A stretch of 64,000 bases of DNA from Streptomyces niveus (GTDB lineage: Bacteria > Actinomycetota > Actinomycetes > Streptomycetales > Streptomycetaceae), in the NCBI RefSeq assembly GCF_002009175.1, contig NZ_CP018047.1:7431001-7495000 (forward strand), read 5' to 3'. Made by a program: the position numbers and the translations under genes. This document shows positions 1 to 7,896 of this stretch, one piece after another. The notes beneath the pieces were generated by a model. That model did not search any database. It saw only the letters and a program-made list of their open reading frames with translations, and was not told the origin of the DNA. The stretch's first letter is position 1, and each line of letters starts with the position of its first letter.

Positions 1-467
1 CGTTCGGCGTCGGAATCGCCGCGATGAGCCGTTGCCGTCGGCGGCTCGCCGGCCGAAACGAGTTCCTCCGCGCCGGAATCACCTGCTCGCGCCTCCGTGG
101 ACTGTACCGGCGGCAGAACCGGCTGCCGCGGGCCTGTCCCGGCGTCCCGACGCGCGAGCCGACGCCGGAGCACGGGCCGGACGGCCTCACCCGCCGACAC
201 CGCGAGCAGCAGGTACACGAACAGTGCCATCCACAGGTACCCGGGCCAGGCCAGGATCCGCTGCAGCAGGAAGGGGACAGCGTCGCCCTCCGCTGTCATG
301 GCCGCCATCGACAGCAGCGGCCCGGCGACAAAGAGGACACTTCCTGCCCGCCGGAGCGGCGAGCCCTTGAGGGTTGTGTCCCGTACGAGACGACGCCACA
401 CGTACCAGTGGAGTGCGCCGAACAGCGCCAGTACGACGGCACTGACGAACATGAATATGACGACCAC
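1..467 (-). CDS. Metallophosphoesterase, N-terminal membrane part (partial, runs off left edge)
   Basis: The reading frame continues past position 1, so only about 155 N-terminal residues are present. They begin with a hydrophobic segment and the typical WYVWRRLVRDTT stretch. Two further hydrophobic segments follow (around LFVAGPLLSMAAM and YLWMALFVYLLLAV), then a basic, Pro/Ala-rich linker. This is the usual N-terminal membrane domain of streptomycete metallophosphoesterases, whose catalytic domain would lie outside the window. I chose GTG at 467 because an AGGAAGGG ribosome-binding sequence overlaps the stop codon of the upstream FMN-binding gene, so the two are probably co-transcribed. The metal-binding domain is not visible, so the enzymatic call rests on N-terminal resemblance only. 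Confidence 0.65.
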   Translation of the reverse strand, partial: MVVIFMFVSAVVLALFGALHWYVWRRLVRDTTLKGSPLRRAGSVLFVAGPLLSMAAMTAEGDAVPFLLQRILAWPGYLWMALFVYLLLAVSAGEAVRPVLRRRLARRDAGTGPRQPVLPPVQSTEARAGDSGAEELVSAGEPPTATAHRGDSDAE

Positions 468-485
468 GACTTTGCGCAGCCCTTC

Positions 486-944
486 CTATGAGTTGCCGGA
501 GGCTTCGGCCTTGATCTTTTCGAGCGCGTCGTTGAAGCCGGCGGGCGTGTGGCTGTTGCCTGCCACCCGGTCGAGACGCACGTCGTCGATGTCCTTGCCG
601 ACCACGAGCGCCGGTACCGCGTCGGCGAAACGCCGCTGCAACCCGAGCGAGGTCTCGTCCGTCGCGTGAGGGGTGACGTCGGCAGCGGTGATCTCGTCGT
701 CCTCGAGCGTGACGTCCACCCCGATGCTCGAGCCCCGAGTTCCGTACTCGCCGTCCACGGTGTACTCACCGTCCTCGTACGGGCCGTGCCTCGAAGCAGA
801 ACCGGGCGGAGCGGCGCCGACGCTCGAAGCGGACGGGGACGCCGCGCTGTCCGGCTCGGTGTCCGTGGCGGCGCAGCCGGCGATCGTGGCGGTGACAGAG
901 ATTCCCACCAGCGCCGTGGTGATCTTCCTTCTGAGGACTGGCAT
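486..944 (-). CDS. FMN-binding domain lipoprotein (copy A)
   Basis: A 152-residue exported protein. A short signal peptide ends in a lipobox (IAGC, Cys24), followed by a Ser/Ala/Pro linker. An FMN_bind-like domain runs from about residue 55 to 150, with the DGEY..DGEYGTRGSSIGV repeat and a C-terminal VAGNSHTPAGFNDALEKI segment where this family attaches FMN through a Thr/Ser ester. It probably acts as a membrane-anchored one-electron carrier outside the cytoplasm. It lies 49 bp downstream of the ApbE gene, the enzyme family that flavinylates such domains, and is clearly paralogous to the lipoprotein at 5345-5803. The exact attachment residue (Thr in SHTP) is inferred by position. Confidence 0.85.
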   Translation of the reverse strand: MPVLRRKITTALVGISVTATIAGCAATDTEPDSAASPSASSVGAAPPGSASRHGPYEDGEYTVDGEYGTRGSSIGVDVTLEDDEITAADVTPHATDETSLGLQRRFADAVPALVVGKDIDDVRLDRVAGNSHTPAGFNDALEKIKAEASGNS

Positions 945-993
945 GTGTTCCCTGCTTGTCTACGTCGTGTGTGAGTACGTGCGTGGCATGTCC

Positions 994-1947
994 TCAGGTG
1001 AAGAGTTCTCCGGTGAAATCCGACGATCGGTCGACGCGTCCGTCGGCGTGCATCCGCACGTACGCGAACCGGAAGGTCTCCGCGAGCCGCTGCGCGGCGG
1101 TGAAGAACAGCGCTGTCGCCAGGCCGTCGGCGAGTGCGGTCTCGTCGGCGACGACCCAGGTGGCGACCACCCCTTCGACCGGGACACCTGTTCTCGCGTC
1201 GAGCATGTGGTGCAGACCGTCGCCCCACGCACGCCGGGTGACCCCGGAAGCGCACAACGCCTGGTTTCTCAGCCGGCTCACTCCGATCACCTGCCTTGGA
1301 TCGAAAGGGTGCTCCAGTCCGATCCGGACGGTCCGCTCGCCGGCGTGGAGCAGGTCGCCGCTCCCGTCGACGACGAACCGGGTGTGTCCGGCCTCGCGGA
1401 GGATCGCCGCGAGGAGGTCGACCAGGTAGCCCTTTCCGGCCGCTCCTACGTCGATCACCAGTGGTCGCTGTGTGACAAGTGTCGTTCCGTCCCGGACGAC
1501 GTCAGCGGCCCAGGACGCGTGGCCCCGGGAGCGCTCGGCCGCCCGCACCTCGTCGGGCGCGGGCGTGAGGGAGTACGCCGGGTCGTAGCCGAGGAGCTCC
1601 AGCTGCCGGCCGACGAGGGGGTCCACGGCACCCTCGGTGGCCGTGTACAGACGGTCGTAGAGGTCGAACAGCCTGAGCGAGTCCTCGGGGAACTCGAATC
1701 GGCCCCCGTCACGAGCGGCGGCGATCCGGGTCACCGTTGAGTCCGCACGGAAGCGGGAGTACGTGGCGTCGAACTGCCGGATTCTGTCGAGGACATGGGT
1801 GCGCAGGCCGTCGCTCATCGGCTTGTCCGTGTCGATCTGCCAATCCGTGCCGATGGCTTCGAAGACGAACCGGTCGGTTCGCGGCTCCGGCCCGAACGGG
1901 GCGGCCTGGCCCGAGGCCTTTGCCGTGGCTGGTTCGACATCGTTCAC
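994..1947 (-). CDS. apbE: FAD:protein FMN transferase (ApbE family)
   Basis: This 317-residue protein has the ApbE signature in order: AIGTDWQI near residue 32, DATYSRFRADS, VDPLVGRQLELLGYD, VIDVGAAGKGYLVD, VDGSGDLLHAG, HMLDARTGVPV and ADETALADGLATALF near the C terminus. The last segments form the Mg/FAD site. The family transfers FMN from FAD onto Thr/Ser of FMN-binding proteins. The likely substrates here are the two lipoproteins at 486-944 and 5345-5803. I see no signal peptide or lipobox, unlike many exported ApbE proteins, so flavinylation may precede export. The start is GTG at 1947. The gene lies 53 bp downstream of the flavodoxin gene, in the same orientation. Confidence 0.92.
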   Translation of the reverse strand: MNDVEPATAKASGQAAPFGPEPRTDRFVFEAIGTDWQIDTDKPMSDGLRTHVLDRIRQFDATYSRFRADSTVTRIAAARDGGRFEFPEDSLRLFDLYDRLYTATEGAVDPLVGRQLELLGYDPAYSLTPAPDEVRAAERSRGHASWAADVVRDGTTLVTQRPLVIDVGAAGKGYLVDLLAAILREAGHTRFVVDGSGDLLHAGERTVRIGLEHPFDPRQVIGVSRLRNQALCASGVTRRAWGDGLHHMLDARTGVPVEGVVATWVVADETALADGLATALFFTAAQRLAETFRFAYVRMHADGRVDRSSDFTGELFT

Positions 1948-2000
1948 GACTGCTGCTTCCTGTGGGATGTCCTTGCGGTCCTACCGTGCCTGCCTCTTTT

Positions 2001-2690
2001 CTAGCCGAGGCTGTCGAGCCAGTCGCTCACCTCCGCCTCGGCATTTTCCATGTCGTCTCGCGAGATCGTGAACGCATTACTGATCACAGTGGATTCGGGA
2101 AGCTTATCGGTGATGACTCCCACGGTTTCGCCGAGACGATTCCCGCCGTGGGTGCTGAACAGGATGATGTTCTTTCCGGTGAAGTCATGCTGCTCGAGGA
2201 ATGTGTACACCGGCATCGGCAGGTCGTACCACCAGATCGGATAGCCGACAAAAACGGTGTCGTATTCTTCGAGGTTCGGGATCGAGGCTTTGAGTTTCGG
2301 CCTCTCATTTGCCTCCTGTTGTTCGAGTGCGAGGTCTTCGAGCGTTCCGTGGTCAAGAGGAAGGCCTTCTGCCGTCTCTATGCGGAAGACCTCTGCGCCG
2401 GTGCGCTTCTCAATGATCTGTGCGACATGCTGGGTGTTTCCTAGGACCTTCCCGCCGACGACGTGTGTGCTGTTCTCCTCGTCCTCTGTCATGTTGTTCG
2501 GATCGTCGGTCTCCGGCACCGAAAAATATGTGACCAACGTGCGTGTTTTGTTCAGGGGGCGGTCGATCTTCGCGGGTCCCGAACCGGTGGACTTGTCGTC
2601 TCCCTCTATCATCGAGCACCCTGCGGCACCGGCCCCCGCCAAAGCTGCGCCTGCCAGAGAAAGGAATGTGCGGCGTGTCGTTCCGGTCAT
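2001..2690 (-). CDS. Exported flavodoxin-like lipoprotein
   Basis: The 229-residue product starts with a Tat-like TRRTFLSLAG motif and a lipobox (AAGC, Cys25). A flavodoxin fold follows: the strand TRLVTYFSVPETD near residue 50, an FMN-site region KVLGNTQHVAQIIEKRTG, the family segment DTVFVGYPIWWYDLPMPVYTFLEQHDFTGK near 145-170, and FSTHGGNRLGETVG. Most flavodoxins are cytoplasmic, so an exported lipidated form suggests shuttling of electrons at the outer face of the membrane. It lies between the ferric-reductase-like gene and apbE in one co-directional set. NAD(P)H-dependent reduction of a quinone or metal by this protein is inference. Confidence 0.87.
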   Translation of the reverse strand: MTGTTRRTFLSLAGAALAGAGAAGCSMIEGDDKSTGSGPAKIDRPLNKTRTLVTYFSVPETDDPNNMTEDEENSTHVVGGKVLGNTQHVAQIIEKRTGAEVFRIETAEGLPLDHGTLEDLALEQQEANERPKLKASIPNLEEYDTVFVGYPIWWYDLPMPVYTFLEQHDFTGKNIILFSTHGGNRLGETVGVITDKLPESTVISNAFTISRDDMENAEAEVSDWLDSLG

Positions 2691-2754
2691 ATTGATGAAC
2701 TCCGTACCTTCGGTGGGTATCGATCTTGTTCAGGTGGTGGTGTGCCTGCATCGG

Positions 2755-4029
2755 CTACATGGTGAGCCGTTCTTGGTGTATGCGTCGCGCGGAGACTCCT
2801 ATTCGCCGAAGCATGCGCTGATTTGCCAACACGGCGAGGTTCGGACCCACGATGAAGAACGCACCCTTCGCGATGACCTCCGCGGGCAATATGCCGACGA
2901 GATCTTCGCGACGGAACCGCCCGACATTGACAGTGGCCCGCAATCGGCTGCCAGTCGCTGCTTCGTACTCCTTGAGCACGTCCCGGAAATAGGCGTCTTC
3001 CGGGCTGCGTACGGCCCACAACAGGTGGATCTCTCGCGAGGTGTGGTGAGCTGCCGCCAGGCTGAGCAGCGCTGATACGCCTGCACCCATCCCGATCAGG
3101 ACGAGCGGAGCTTCACGGTCTCGATTCTGGACGATCGATTCGAAGCGGCCGAACGGCCCCTCAAGACGCACCCGTGTTCCCACCTCGACCCTGTCGAGAC
3201 GGCGTGTGAAGTCTCCGTGCTGACGAATGGTGAAGGTCAAGGTCTTCTGGTTGTCGTCGGTCACTGAGAATGGATGCCATTCTCCGCTCACGGAAGGCGA
3301 TCCTTCGAAACTGAGGAAGAAGAAGTCGCCCGGCCGCAGGGTCGCCGCCTTGCTGTCGAGATCCACACACACTCTGCGGGTCGACTCACCGAGAGCGTCA
3401 TTGATCATGATGGAACCGCGCAGGAAGGTGTCGGGTGCTATCCACTTCTTCCAGGTGTAGATGGCCAGCACCGTCACCGTGTACAGATCGAACAGCGTCA
3501 TGAACGCGAAGTACTGATTCACTCTCACGAGCAGGTGGGCGTGCAGCCAGATCATCCCTACGACCACCAGGTTGATGCGATGGATCCACACAGTGAACCG
3601 GTGACGGAAAACGGTCTCCAGAAGTCCCTTGGCTCTCAGTAGAAGTTTTGACCTGTCGACCAGCCACCCGCTCAGGAAGAACACCGAGTAGCACAGCACG
3701 CCGAGAGCCCCGTAAAAAGCCCAGTCCCCCAGATCCCGAGCCAGCTGGCTCGGCGAGTAGGAGTAGTCACTGTGCACATAGGCCAAGGCGATGGCCAGGA
3801 CGCCGAGCATTCCATGCAGGCCGTAGATGGACGGCAGGCCCACGAAGCGGTCCAGCCACGACGGCCGCACGCTGAGCGCGATGGACAACAGCCACCACGC
3901 GTACGCGATCAGACCGAGGAAGATGTAGAACTTCAGGGATGGAGGCACCGTGGCCACGAAGTCATACGTGAATACCAGCGGGAGCGGAAAGACGACCGCG
4001 AAGCCCCAGAACAGCAGCTTATGTAGCAT
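2755..4029 (-). CDS. Ferric-reductase-like transmembrane FAD/NAD(P)H oxidoreductase
   Basis: This 424-residue protein joins about six membrane helices (residues 5-195) to a cytoplasmic ferredoxin-reductase-like module. His72/His86 and His150/His163 are each 13-14 residues apart, the spacing expected for two haem b groups stacked across the membrane. The FAD site shows EWHPFSV (about 251) and GPFGRF (about 291). The NAD(P)H site shows LIGMGAGV (about 311). The C terminus has VGP followed by GVSARRIHQERLTM. It should move electrons from NAD(P)H across the membrane. The start at 4029 is nearly joined to the stop of the small upstream gene (4032), indicating translational coupling. The external acceptor is not determinable, but the neighbouring flavoproteins are good candidates. 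Confidence 0.88.
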   Translation of the reverse strand: MLHKLLFWGFAVVFPLPLVFTYDFVATVPPSLKFYIFLGLIAYAWWLLSIALSVRPSWLDRFVGLPSIYGLHGMLGVLAIALAYVHSDYSYSPSQLARDLGDWAFYGALGVLCYSVFFLSGWLVDRSKLLLRAKGLLETVFRHRFTVWIHRINLVVVGMIWLHAHLLVRVNQYFAFMTLFDLYTVTVLAIYTWKKWIAPDTFLRGSIMINDALGESTRRVCVDLDSKAATLRPGDFFFLSFEGSPSVSGEWHPFSVTDDNQKTLTFTIRQHGDFTRRLDRVEVGTRVRLEGPFGRFESIVQNRDREAPLVLIGMGAGVSALLSLAAAHHTSREIHLLWAVRSPEDAYFRDVLKEYEAATGSRLRATVNVGRFRREDLVGILPAEVIAKGAFFIVGPNLAVLANQRMLRRIGVSARRIHQERLTM

Positions 4030-4031
4030 TG

Positions 4032-4223
4032 TCAGGACTCCACCCGGTCTATTCGGTTGAGCTCGTTCGGCCATGGCCCGGCGGCAGGCGTTCTGCTTGT
4101 ACTCGCCGAGGAAACGACACGCGGGACTGTGTCCCGCACGTTCTGCAGGTTCACGTAGATGAGCGCCGCCATGGCCAGGACCGCGATAGTGATCAGGACG
4201 ACCACCTTGTATTTCGGTTTCAC
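4032..4223 (-). CDS. Small single-pass membrane protein
   Basis: A 63-residue product: a basic N terminus, one membrane helix (VVVLITIAVLAMAALIYV) and a polar tail. GTG at 4223 is preceded by AAAAGG nine bases upstream. The stop ends two bases before the start codon of the ferric-reductase-like gene, so the pair is almost certainly one translational unit. It may be an accessory or anchoring subunit of that reductase. I recognise no family. Confidence 0.65.
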   Translation of the reverse strand: MKPKYKVVVLITIAVLAMAALIYVNLQNVRDTVPRVVSSASTSRTPAAGPWPNELNRIDRVES

Positions 4224-4494
4224 GCGCAGGGCCTTTTCGATGAAATGTTGTCGGACTGGTCTGTACGAGCCGGTCGCGCACCGCGGTATTGGCGCAGGTC
4301 GTCGACACAGTTCGCAGATCTCACCGGGGCGCGCCGATGACCGGAGAGTGGACGGCCATGAGCTGGCGCGGGTGGTGATCAGAAGCTGGGGAAGGCCGGC
4401 CCTGCGCTCAGGCGGGCATGGCGGCTGCACTCTTGTCGAAACACCGGGCGAAGGTGGTGCTGGCATGCGGGGCGTCAGCCCAGCCGTGGCCGAC

Positions 4495-4878
4495 TCAGCA
4501 GCGGAACACCTGAAGTGATGCGAGAGCGGGTGCGGAGGCGGATCTCGACGCGACGTGCGACGCGGAGAGGTTGCCGTGCGGCAGGCCCGTGAGTGCGTAT
4601 CCCCGGGCACCGCTCATGGAGGGCTCCACGACGGGGCGGTAGCGGTCACGACCTGCCAGCCGTGAGGACGGGTCCACGATCTCTCCGACGTCGCGGCAGG
4701 TAGCGAACTCGTCGGTGTCGTCGGCGGCATCCGCGCTGGTGGACCAGGCCAAGGGCGCCGGGGCGGAGTCATGGGCGGGGGATCCGGACACGCCGGGTAC
4801 CAGCACACCGATGAAATGCAGGGCCACCAGGAGAGCGGCCAGAGCAAGGACGCATAGGGGTGCCTTGTCTCGTGGCAC
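4495..4878 (-). CDS. Secreted or membrane-anchored hypothetical protein
   Basis: About 127 residues with an N-terminal hydrophobic segment (CVLALAALLVALHFIGVLV). A low-complexity region rich in Ser, Asp and Ala follows, with two isolated cysteines (one in ATCRD) and a C-terminal VFRC. I chose GTG at 4878 because GAAAGG sits six bases upstream. An in-frame ATG at 4902 would add eight residues. It precedes the flavin redox genes on the same strand with a gap of about 270 bp. No domain is recognised. Confidence 0.5.
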   Translation of the reverse strand: MPRDKAPLCVLALAALLVALHFIGVLVPGVSGSPAHDSAPAPLAWSTSADAADDTDEFATCRDVGEIVDPSSRLAGRDRYRPVVEPSMSGARGYALTGLPHGNLSASHVASRSASAPALASLQVFRC

Positions 4879-5106
4879 GCACATCCTTTCGGCCGTCCTC
4901 ATTGGTTCGACTTTCGTCCGGGGGAGCGGGAAAGACCGTCGCTCTGACGGCGCTCCGGGATTCCTCGGTGGCCGAAGGCTGTACGCCGATGAGTGACCGA
5001 CCGGTCGCACTTCTGTGTGAGACCGGCGACCCACCGCGGACGGCGGGTCAACCGAGAGCGCGAGAATCGGCGCTCGTGACTCAGCTTGCCGGAAGGGCTC
5101 ATCACG

Positions 5107-5159
5107 CGACAGGGCGTGCTGTGCCAGGGAGCGCTGGTCAGGGGACTGACAGGGCCCCC
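5107..5159 (+). promoter_or_regulatory. Copy A of the long XRE/MmyB-associated conserved sequence
   Basis: The sequence reads like the elements upstream of the three XRE regulators: a TGTGCCAGGGA block followed by GGTCAGGGGACTGACAGGGC. It lies between the divergent genes at 4878 (minus) and 5345 (plus), but more than 180 bp from each. The surrounding 4879-5344 stretch shows no gene, so this may be left over from a lost gene pair. Confidence 0.55.
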
Positions 5160-5227
5160 AACAATTCTCCCGAGCGGACGGCCTGTCTGCTATGGGCGGC
5201 GTCGGACGGCTTGCAGAGGGACGCCGT

Positions 5228-5266
5228 GGGGGGCCCTGCCACAGCCCTGAACAGCGCGGTCTGCCA
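5228..5266 (-). promoter_or_regulatory. Copy B (shortened, inverted) of the same conserved sequence
   Basis: On the minus strand it has GGCAGACCGCGC followed directly by TGTTCAGGGCTGTGGCAGGG. It matches the two ends of the 52-bp element but lacks its middle CTGCCGGGGAAC block. It is inverted relative to copy A and lies about 80 bp upstream of the FMN-binding lipoprotein start at 5345. Confidence 0.45.
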
Positions 5267-5344
5267 CGCGCGCGGCCGGAGCAGCAGGCTGGATGTCAGC
5301 CGAGGATTCCAAACGGTTCGGCAACCCACGGAGGAACGGAAGAC

Positions 5345-5803
5345 ATGGCAGCCCTGAACAGGAAGATCGCGACCGCGGCGATGATGGGGGTTTCCGTCAC
5401 CGCGGCCCTCGCCGGGTGCTCGTCATCGGACGACGCGGACACGAAGAGCTCGCCGCCGGCTTCGAGCAGCAGTTCCGCCATCGCTACCGGCGCGCCCGCA
5501 ACGCCGGACGGCGACTACGCGGACGGTGAATACAGCGCAGACGGCGAGTACGGCACCCAGGATTCCAGCATCGGCGTGTCACTCACCCTGGACAACGGTG
5601 TGATCACTGAGGCCGAGGTGGAATCGCACGCGACGAACCAGACGTCACGTGACTTCCAGGAACGCTTCGCCGACGCCGCCCCGGAGCTTGTCGTCGGCCA
5701 GGACATCGACGACGTGGACCTCGACCGCGTCGCAGGTTCGAGCGGCACCCCGGACGGCTTCAACGACGCCATCCGGAAGATCAAGGAAGAAGCGTCGCAG
5801 TGA
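5345..5803 (+). CDS. FMN-binding domain lipoprotein (copy B)
   Basis: A 152-residue paralogue of the protein at 486-944. It has a signal peptide with lipobox LAGC (Cys25), a Ser/Ala linker and an FMN_bind-like domain with GDYADGEYSADGEYGTQ and a C-terminal VAGSSGTPDGFNDAIRKI segment. The start at 5345 has a clear GGAGG upstream. Transcribed away from the rest of the flavin module, it is probably flavinylated by the nearby ApbE and could accept electrons from the membrane reductase. Having two near-equal lipoproteins suggests an electron relay or differential expression. Confidence 0.87.
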   Translation: MAALNRKIATAAMMGVSVTAALAGCSSSDDADTKSSPPASSSSSAIATGAPATPDGDYADGEYSADGEYGTQDSSIGVSLTLDNGVITEAEVESHATNQTSRDFQERFADAAPELVVGQDIDDVDLDRVAGSSGTPDGFNDAIRKIKEEASQ

Positions 5804-6001
5804 GGCAGCCGGTCTCGTAGGAGGGCGGAGGTCGTGTGCTGGAGGGCTGAAGCCGAACGCCGGGACATCGCGCACGCCGCCGGGGACAGGGCGACCGCCG
5901 CGAGACCTTCCTCTCGCGGCTTCGCCGTCGGGCCTGACCTGCTGGGGCGAGGGCGAGGTACCGGTGCGGCGCGTCGACGTGCTCTGCTCGACGGCGGCGC
6001 G

Positions 6002-6751
6002 TCACTTGAAGATCTTCCGCTCCACGACGCGTGAGTCGTGGCTCGGAATCACCTCGCAGGCGAGTGACTCGATCTTGTGAAGGCTGTTTTCGTGGGCGAT
6101 GAGATCGGTGAAATAGCCCGGAGGGATGTGGTCGGCGTCGTCATCGCTGTGCCAGTTGTCGTAGAGGTAGACGCAGTCACCGGCGATGAGATAGCGGCCT
6201 CCCGCAGTCTCGACGAGTACCCCCTGAGACCCTGGTGTGTGACCGGGCAGAGCGACGAGATCGACTCCGGGAGCCAGCTCGTTGTCGCCTTCGACCGGAG
6301 ACAGCTGCGCCTCGGCCTGCTGCCACGCGGGACTCAGACCGGGGACGATGTCGAAGAGACGCCGGTTCCAGCTGACCGGATTCCGGGCAAAGTCCAGCTC
6401 GCGCTGCTGAACGAGGACTCGGGCGTTGGGGAACAGGTGATTGTTGGCACTGTGGTCCCAGTGCATATGAGTGTTCACGACGATCCGCACTTCGTCCGGC
6501 TCAATGCCCAACGACCGTAGCGCGACGTCAGGCCGCTCGTCGGCGGTCTGCTCCATACGGAGACCGTGGGCGTCCCAGGCGCGTGAGACATCCGCACCGG
6601 TGTCGACGACAATCGGCGCGTCGCCCCCTTCAACGACGAAGATGATGAGCGGGATGTCGGCGGATTCTCCCCACCCTCGCATGTAGGTGAGGCACGGCAT
6701 GTGCAGACCGAAAGCACGTCCGACCGACAGCGCTGTGATGGACAGTGCCAC
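6002..6751 (-). CDS. Metallo-beta-lactamase-fold hydrolase (lactonase-like)
   Basis: A 249-residue MBL-fold protein with the full metal site: NTHMHWDHSANN (HxHxDH) near residue 118, GHTPGSQG, AGDCVYLYDNW and a late PSHDSRV. The arrangement resembles N-acyl-homoserine lactonases and related lactone hydrolases, but the substrate cannot be read from the sequence. GTG at 6751 has GGGAG seven bases upstream. A GTTC-N8-GAAC palindrome lies 29 bp upstream, suggesting regulation in common with the catabolic island further along. Confidence 0.8.
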   Translation of the reverse strand: MALSITALSVGRAFGLHMPCLTYMRGWGESADIPLIIFVVEGGDAPIVVDTGADVSRAWDAHGLRMEQTADERPDVALRSLGIEPDEVRIVVNTHMHWDHSANNHLFPNARVLVQQRELDFARNPVSWNRRLFDIVPGLSPAWQQAEAQLSPVEGDNELAPGVDLVALPGHTPGSQGVLVETAGGRYLIAGDCVYLYDNWHSDDDADHIPPGYFTDLIAHENSLHKIESLACEVIPSHDSRVVERKIFK

Positions 6752-6779
6752 GAAGTGTCTCCCAGGACAGTAGAGTGTA

Positions 6780-6795
6780 GTTCGTATATCGGAAC
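6780..6795. promoter_or_regulatory. GTTCGTATATACGAAC-type palindrome (site 1)
   Basis: GTTCGTATATCGGAAC has perfect outer half-sites GTTC/GAAC with an 8-bp spacer. It sits just upstream of the MBL-fold gene start (6751, minus) and matches the family of sites around the catabolic genes at 26-52 kb. Confidence 0.6.
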
Positions 6796-6870
6796 CGGGG
6801 GGCGTATCAACGGTCGTGGAACGGGTTGCTCCGTGGGAACGCACTCACCTCCGCACCATACTTCTGCGGC

Positions 6871-7279
6871 CTACTCGGTGGTTCCTTCGTACTCGTCGTC
6901 CGTCACGTGCTCACCCCACTCGACATCGGGCACCCCGGGGTAGCCCGCAGTCTCCGACATGGCGAGGTGGGCCATCGAAGTGGTCGGGTGCGGCGCCGTG
7001 CCAGTGCCACACGCCGGGAGGGGTGTGGACGGTGTAGCCAGGACGCATCACCATGACTTCGCCGTCGCGGGCCTGTACCAGGCCGACTCCCTCGGTGACG
7101 TGCAGGGTCTGCCCGACGGCGTGCCGATGCCAGGCGGTGCGGGCGCAGGGTGCGAAGCGCACCACCCCCACCCGCAGCCGTGAGGGCGCCACACCCTCCG
7201 CGATCATGTCCACCCAGACGTCCCCGGTGAACCGCTCCGCCGGGCCCTTGGACGAAGGCTTCTTCTCAAGGAATTCCAT
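6871..7279 (-). pseudogene. Cupin-domain protein, frameshifted near its C terminus
   Basis: The first ~100 codons encode a single-domain cupin with metal-ligand-like TAWHRHAVGQTLHVTEG and WHWHGAAPDHF. This is the carboxymuconolactone-decarboxylase-associated cupin type. After APDHF the frame runs into unrelated residues and stops at 6911. Removing one base near 6976 restores a family-like ending that starts MAHLAM, continues through VEWGEHVTDDEYEG and stops at 6871. Either the gene is a recent pseudogene or there is a sequencing error at this base. It follows the CMD gene by 15 bp, so the two form an operon. Confidence 0.75.
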
Positions 7280-7294
7280 GTCGCGTCGGCGCCC

Positions 7295-7618
7295 CTAGTC
7301 CGTTTCCTCGACGATGGCTTTCAGCTGTGTGAGAGCGCCCATTCCGCTGGGCCATCCGGCGTAGAAGGCCAGATGGGTGAGGGCTTCTACGAGTTCGTCT
7401 TTCGTGACACCGTTCTGCAAGGCCAGGCGCAGGTGGCTGTTGAGCTGCTCGGGCCGATAGGTGGCCGCGAGGGTGGAGACCGTGATCAGGCTGCGATCGC
7501 GCGGAGACAGGCCCTCCCGCTTCCACACATCGCCGAACAACACCTCATCGGTCAGCTCGACCATCTTCGGTGCGAGATCGCCGAGCAGTTGTTGAGCTCG
7601 TGAGGGTTCGTCTGCCAT
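7295..7618 (-). CDS. Carboxymuconolactone decarboxylase family protein
   Basis: A 107-residue protein with the CMD/AhpD-like helical pattern: LFGDVWKREGLSPRDRSLITVSTLAA, LNSHLRLALQNGVTKDELVEALTHLAFYAGWP, ending QLKAIVEE. I chose ATG at 7618 because homology begins there. There is no CxxC pair, so AhpD-type peroxidase activity is unlikely. The true reaction is unknown, since the family is broad. It is divergent from the XRE regulator at 7897 and shares the conserved element at 7692-7742 with it. Confidence 0.85.
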   Translation of the reverse strand: MADEPSRAQQLLGDLAPKMVELTDEVLFGDVWKREGLSPRDRSLITVSTLAATYRPEQLNSHLRLALQNGVTKDELVEALTHLAFYAGWPSGMGALTQLKAIVEETD

Positions 7619-7691
7619 GTGGGTACGGCCCTTCCGCGTGTGTGGGGTGATCTTCGGCGCAGATTCAGCGTGCCTCGCCAAGCTGACCTGT

Positions 7692-7742
7692 GGCAGACCG
7701 TGTCCTGCCGGGGAGCGATGTTCAGGGGAGTGACAGGGCACC
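7692..7742 (+). promoter_or_regulatory. Copy C of the long XRE/MmyB-associated conserved sequence
   Basis: GGCAGACCGTG, CTGCCGGGGAGC and TGTTCAGGGGAGTGACAGGG occur in the fixed order seen at 17115-17165 and 19139-19190. It lies 73 bp upstream of the CMD gene and also upstream of the divergent regulator at 7897. Best read as the control region and operator of this divergent pair. Confidence 0.65.
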
Positions 7743-7896
7743 CGACGGGTATGGCCGAACGTGACTGCTGATGGCAGGGTGTCGCGCGGAGCCGGCCGGC
7801 GATCTTCCGGACTCTTACGTCTCGACGCCGCCTGCCGTTGCGGTCGGGCATGCCCGCACCGGCCGGTTGCGGGCGGAGGCTGTCACACTGAGGGGT

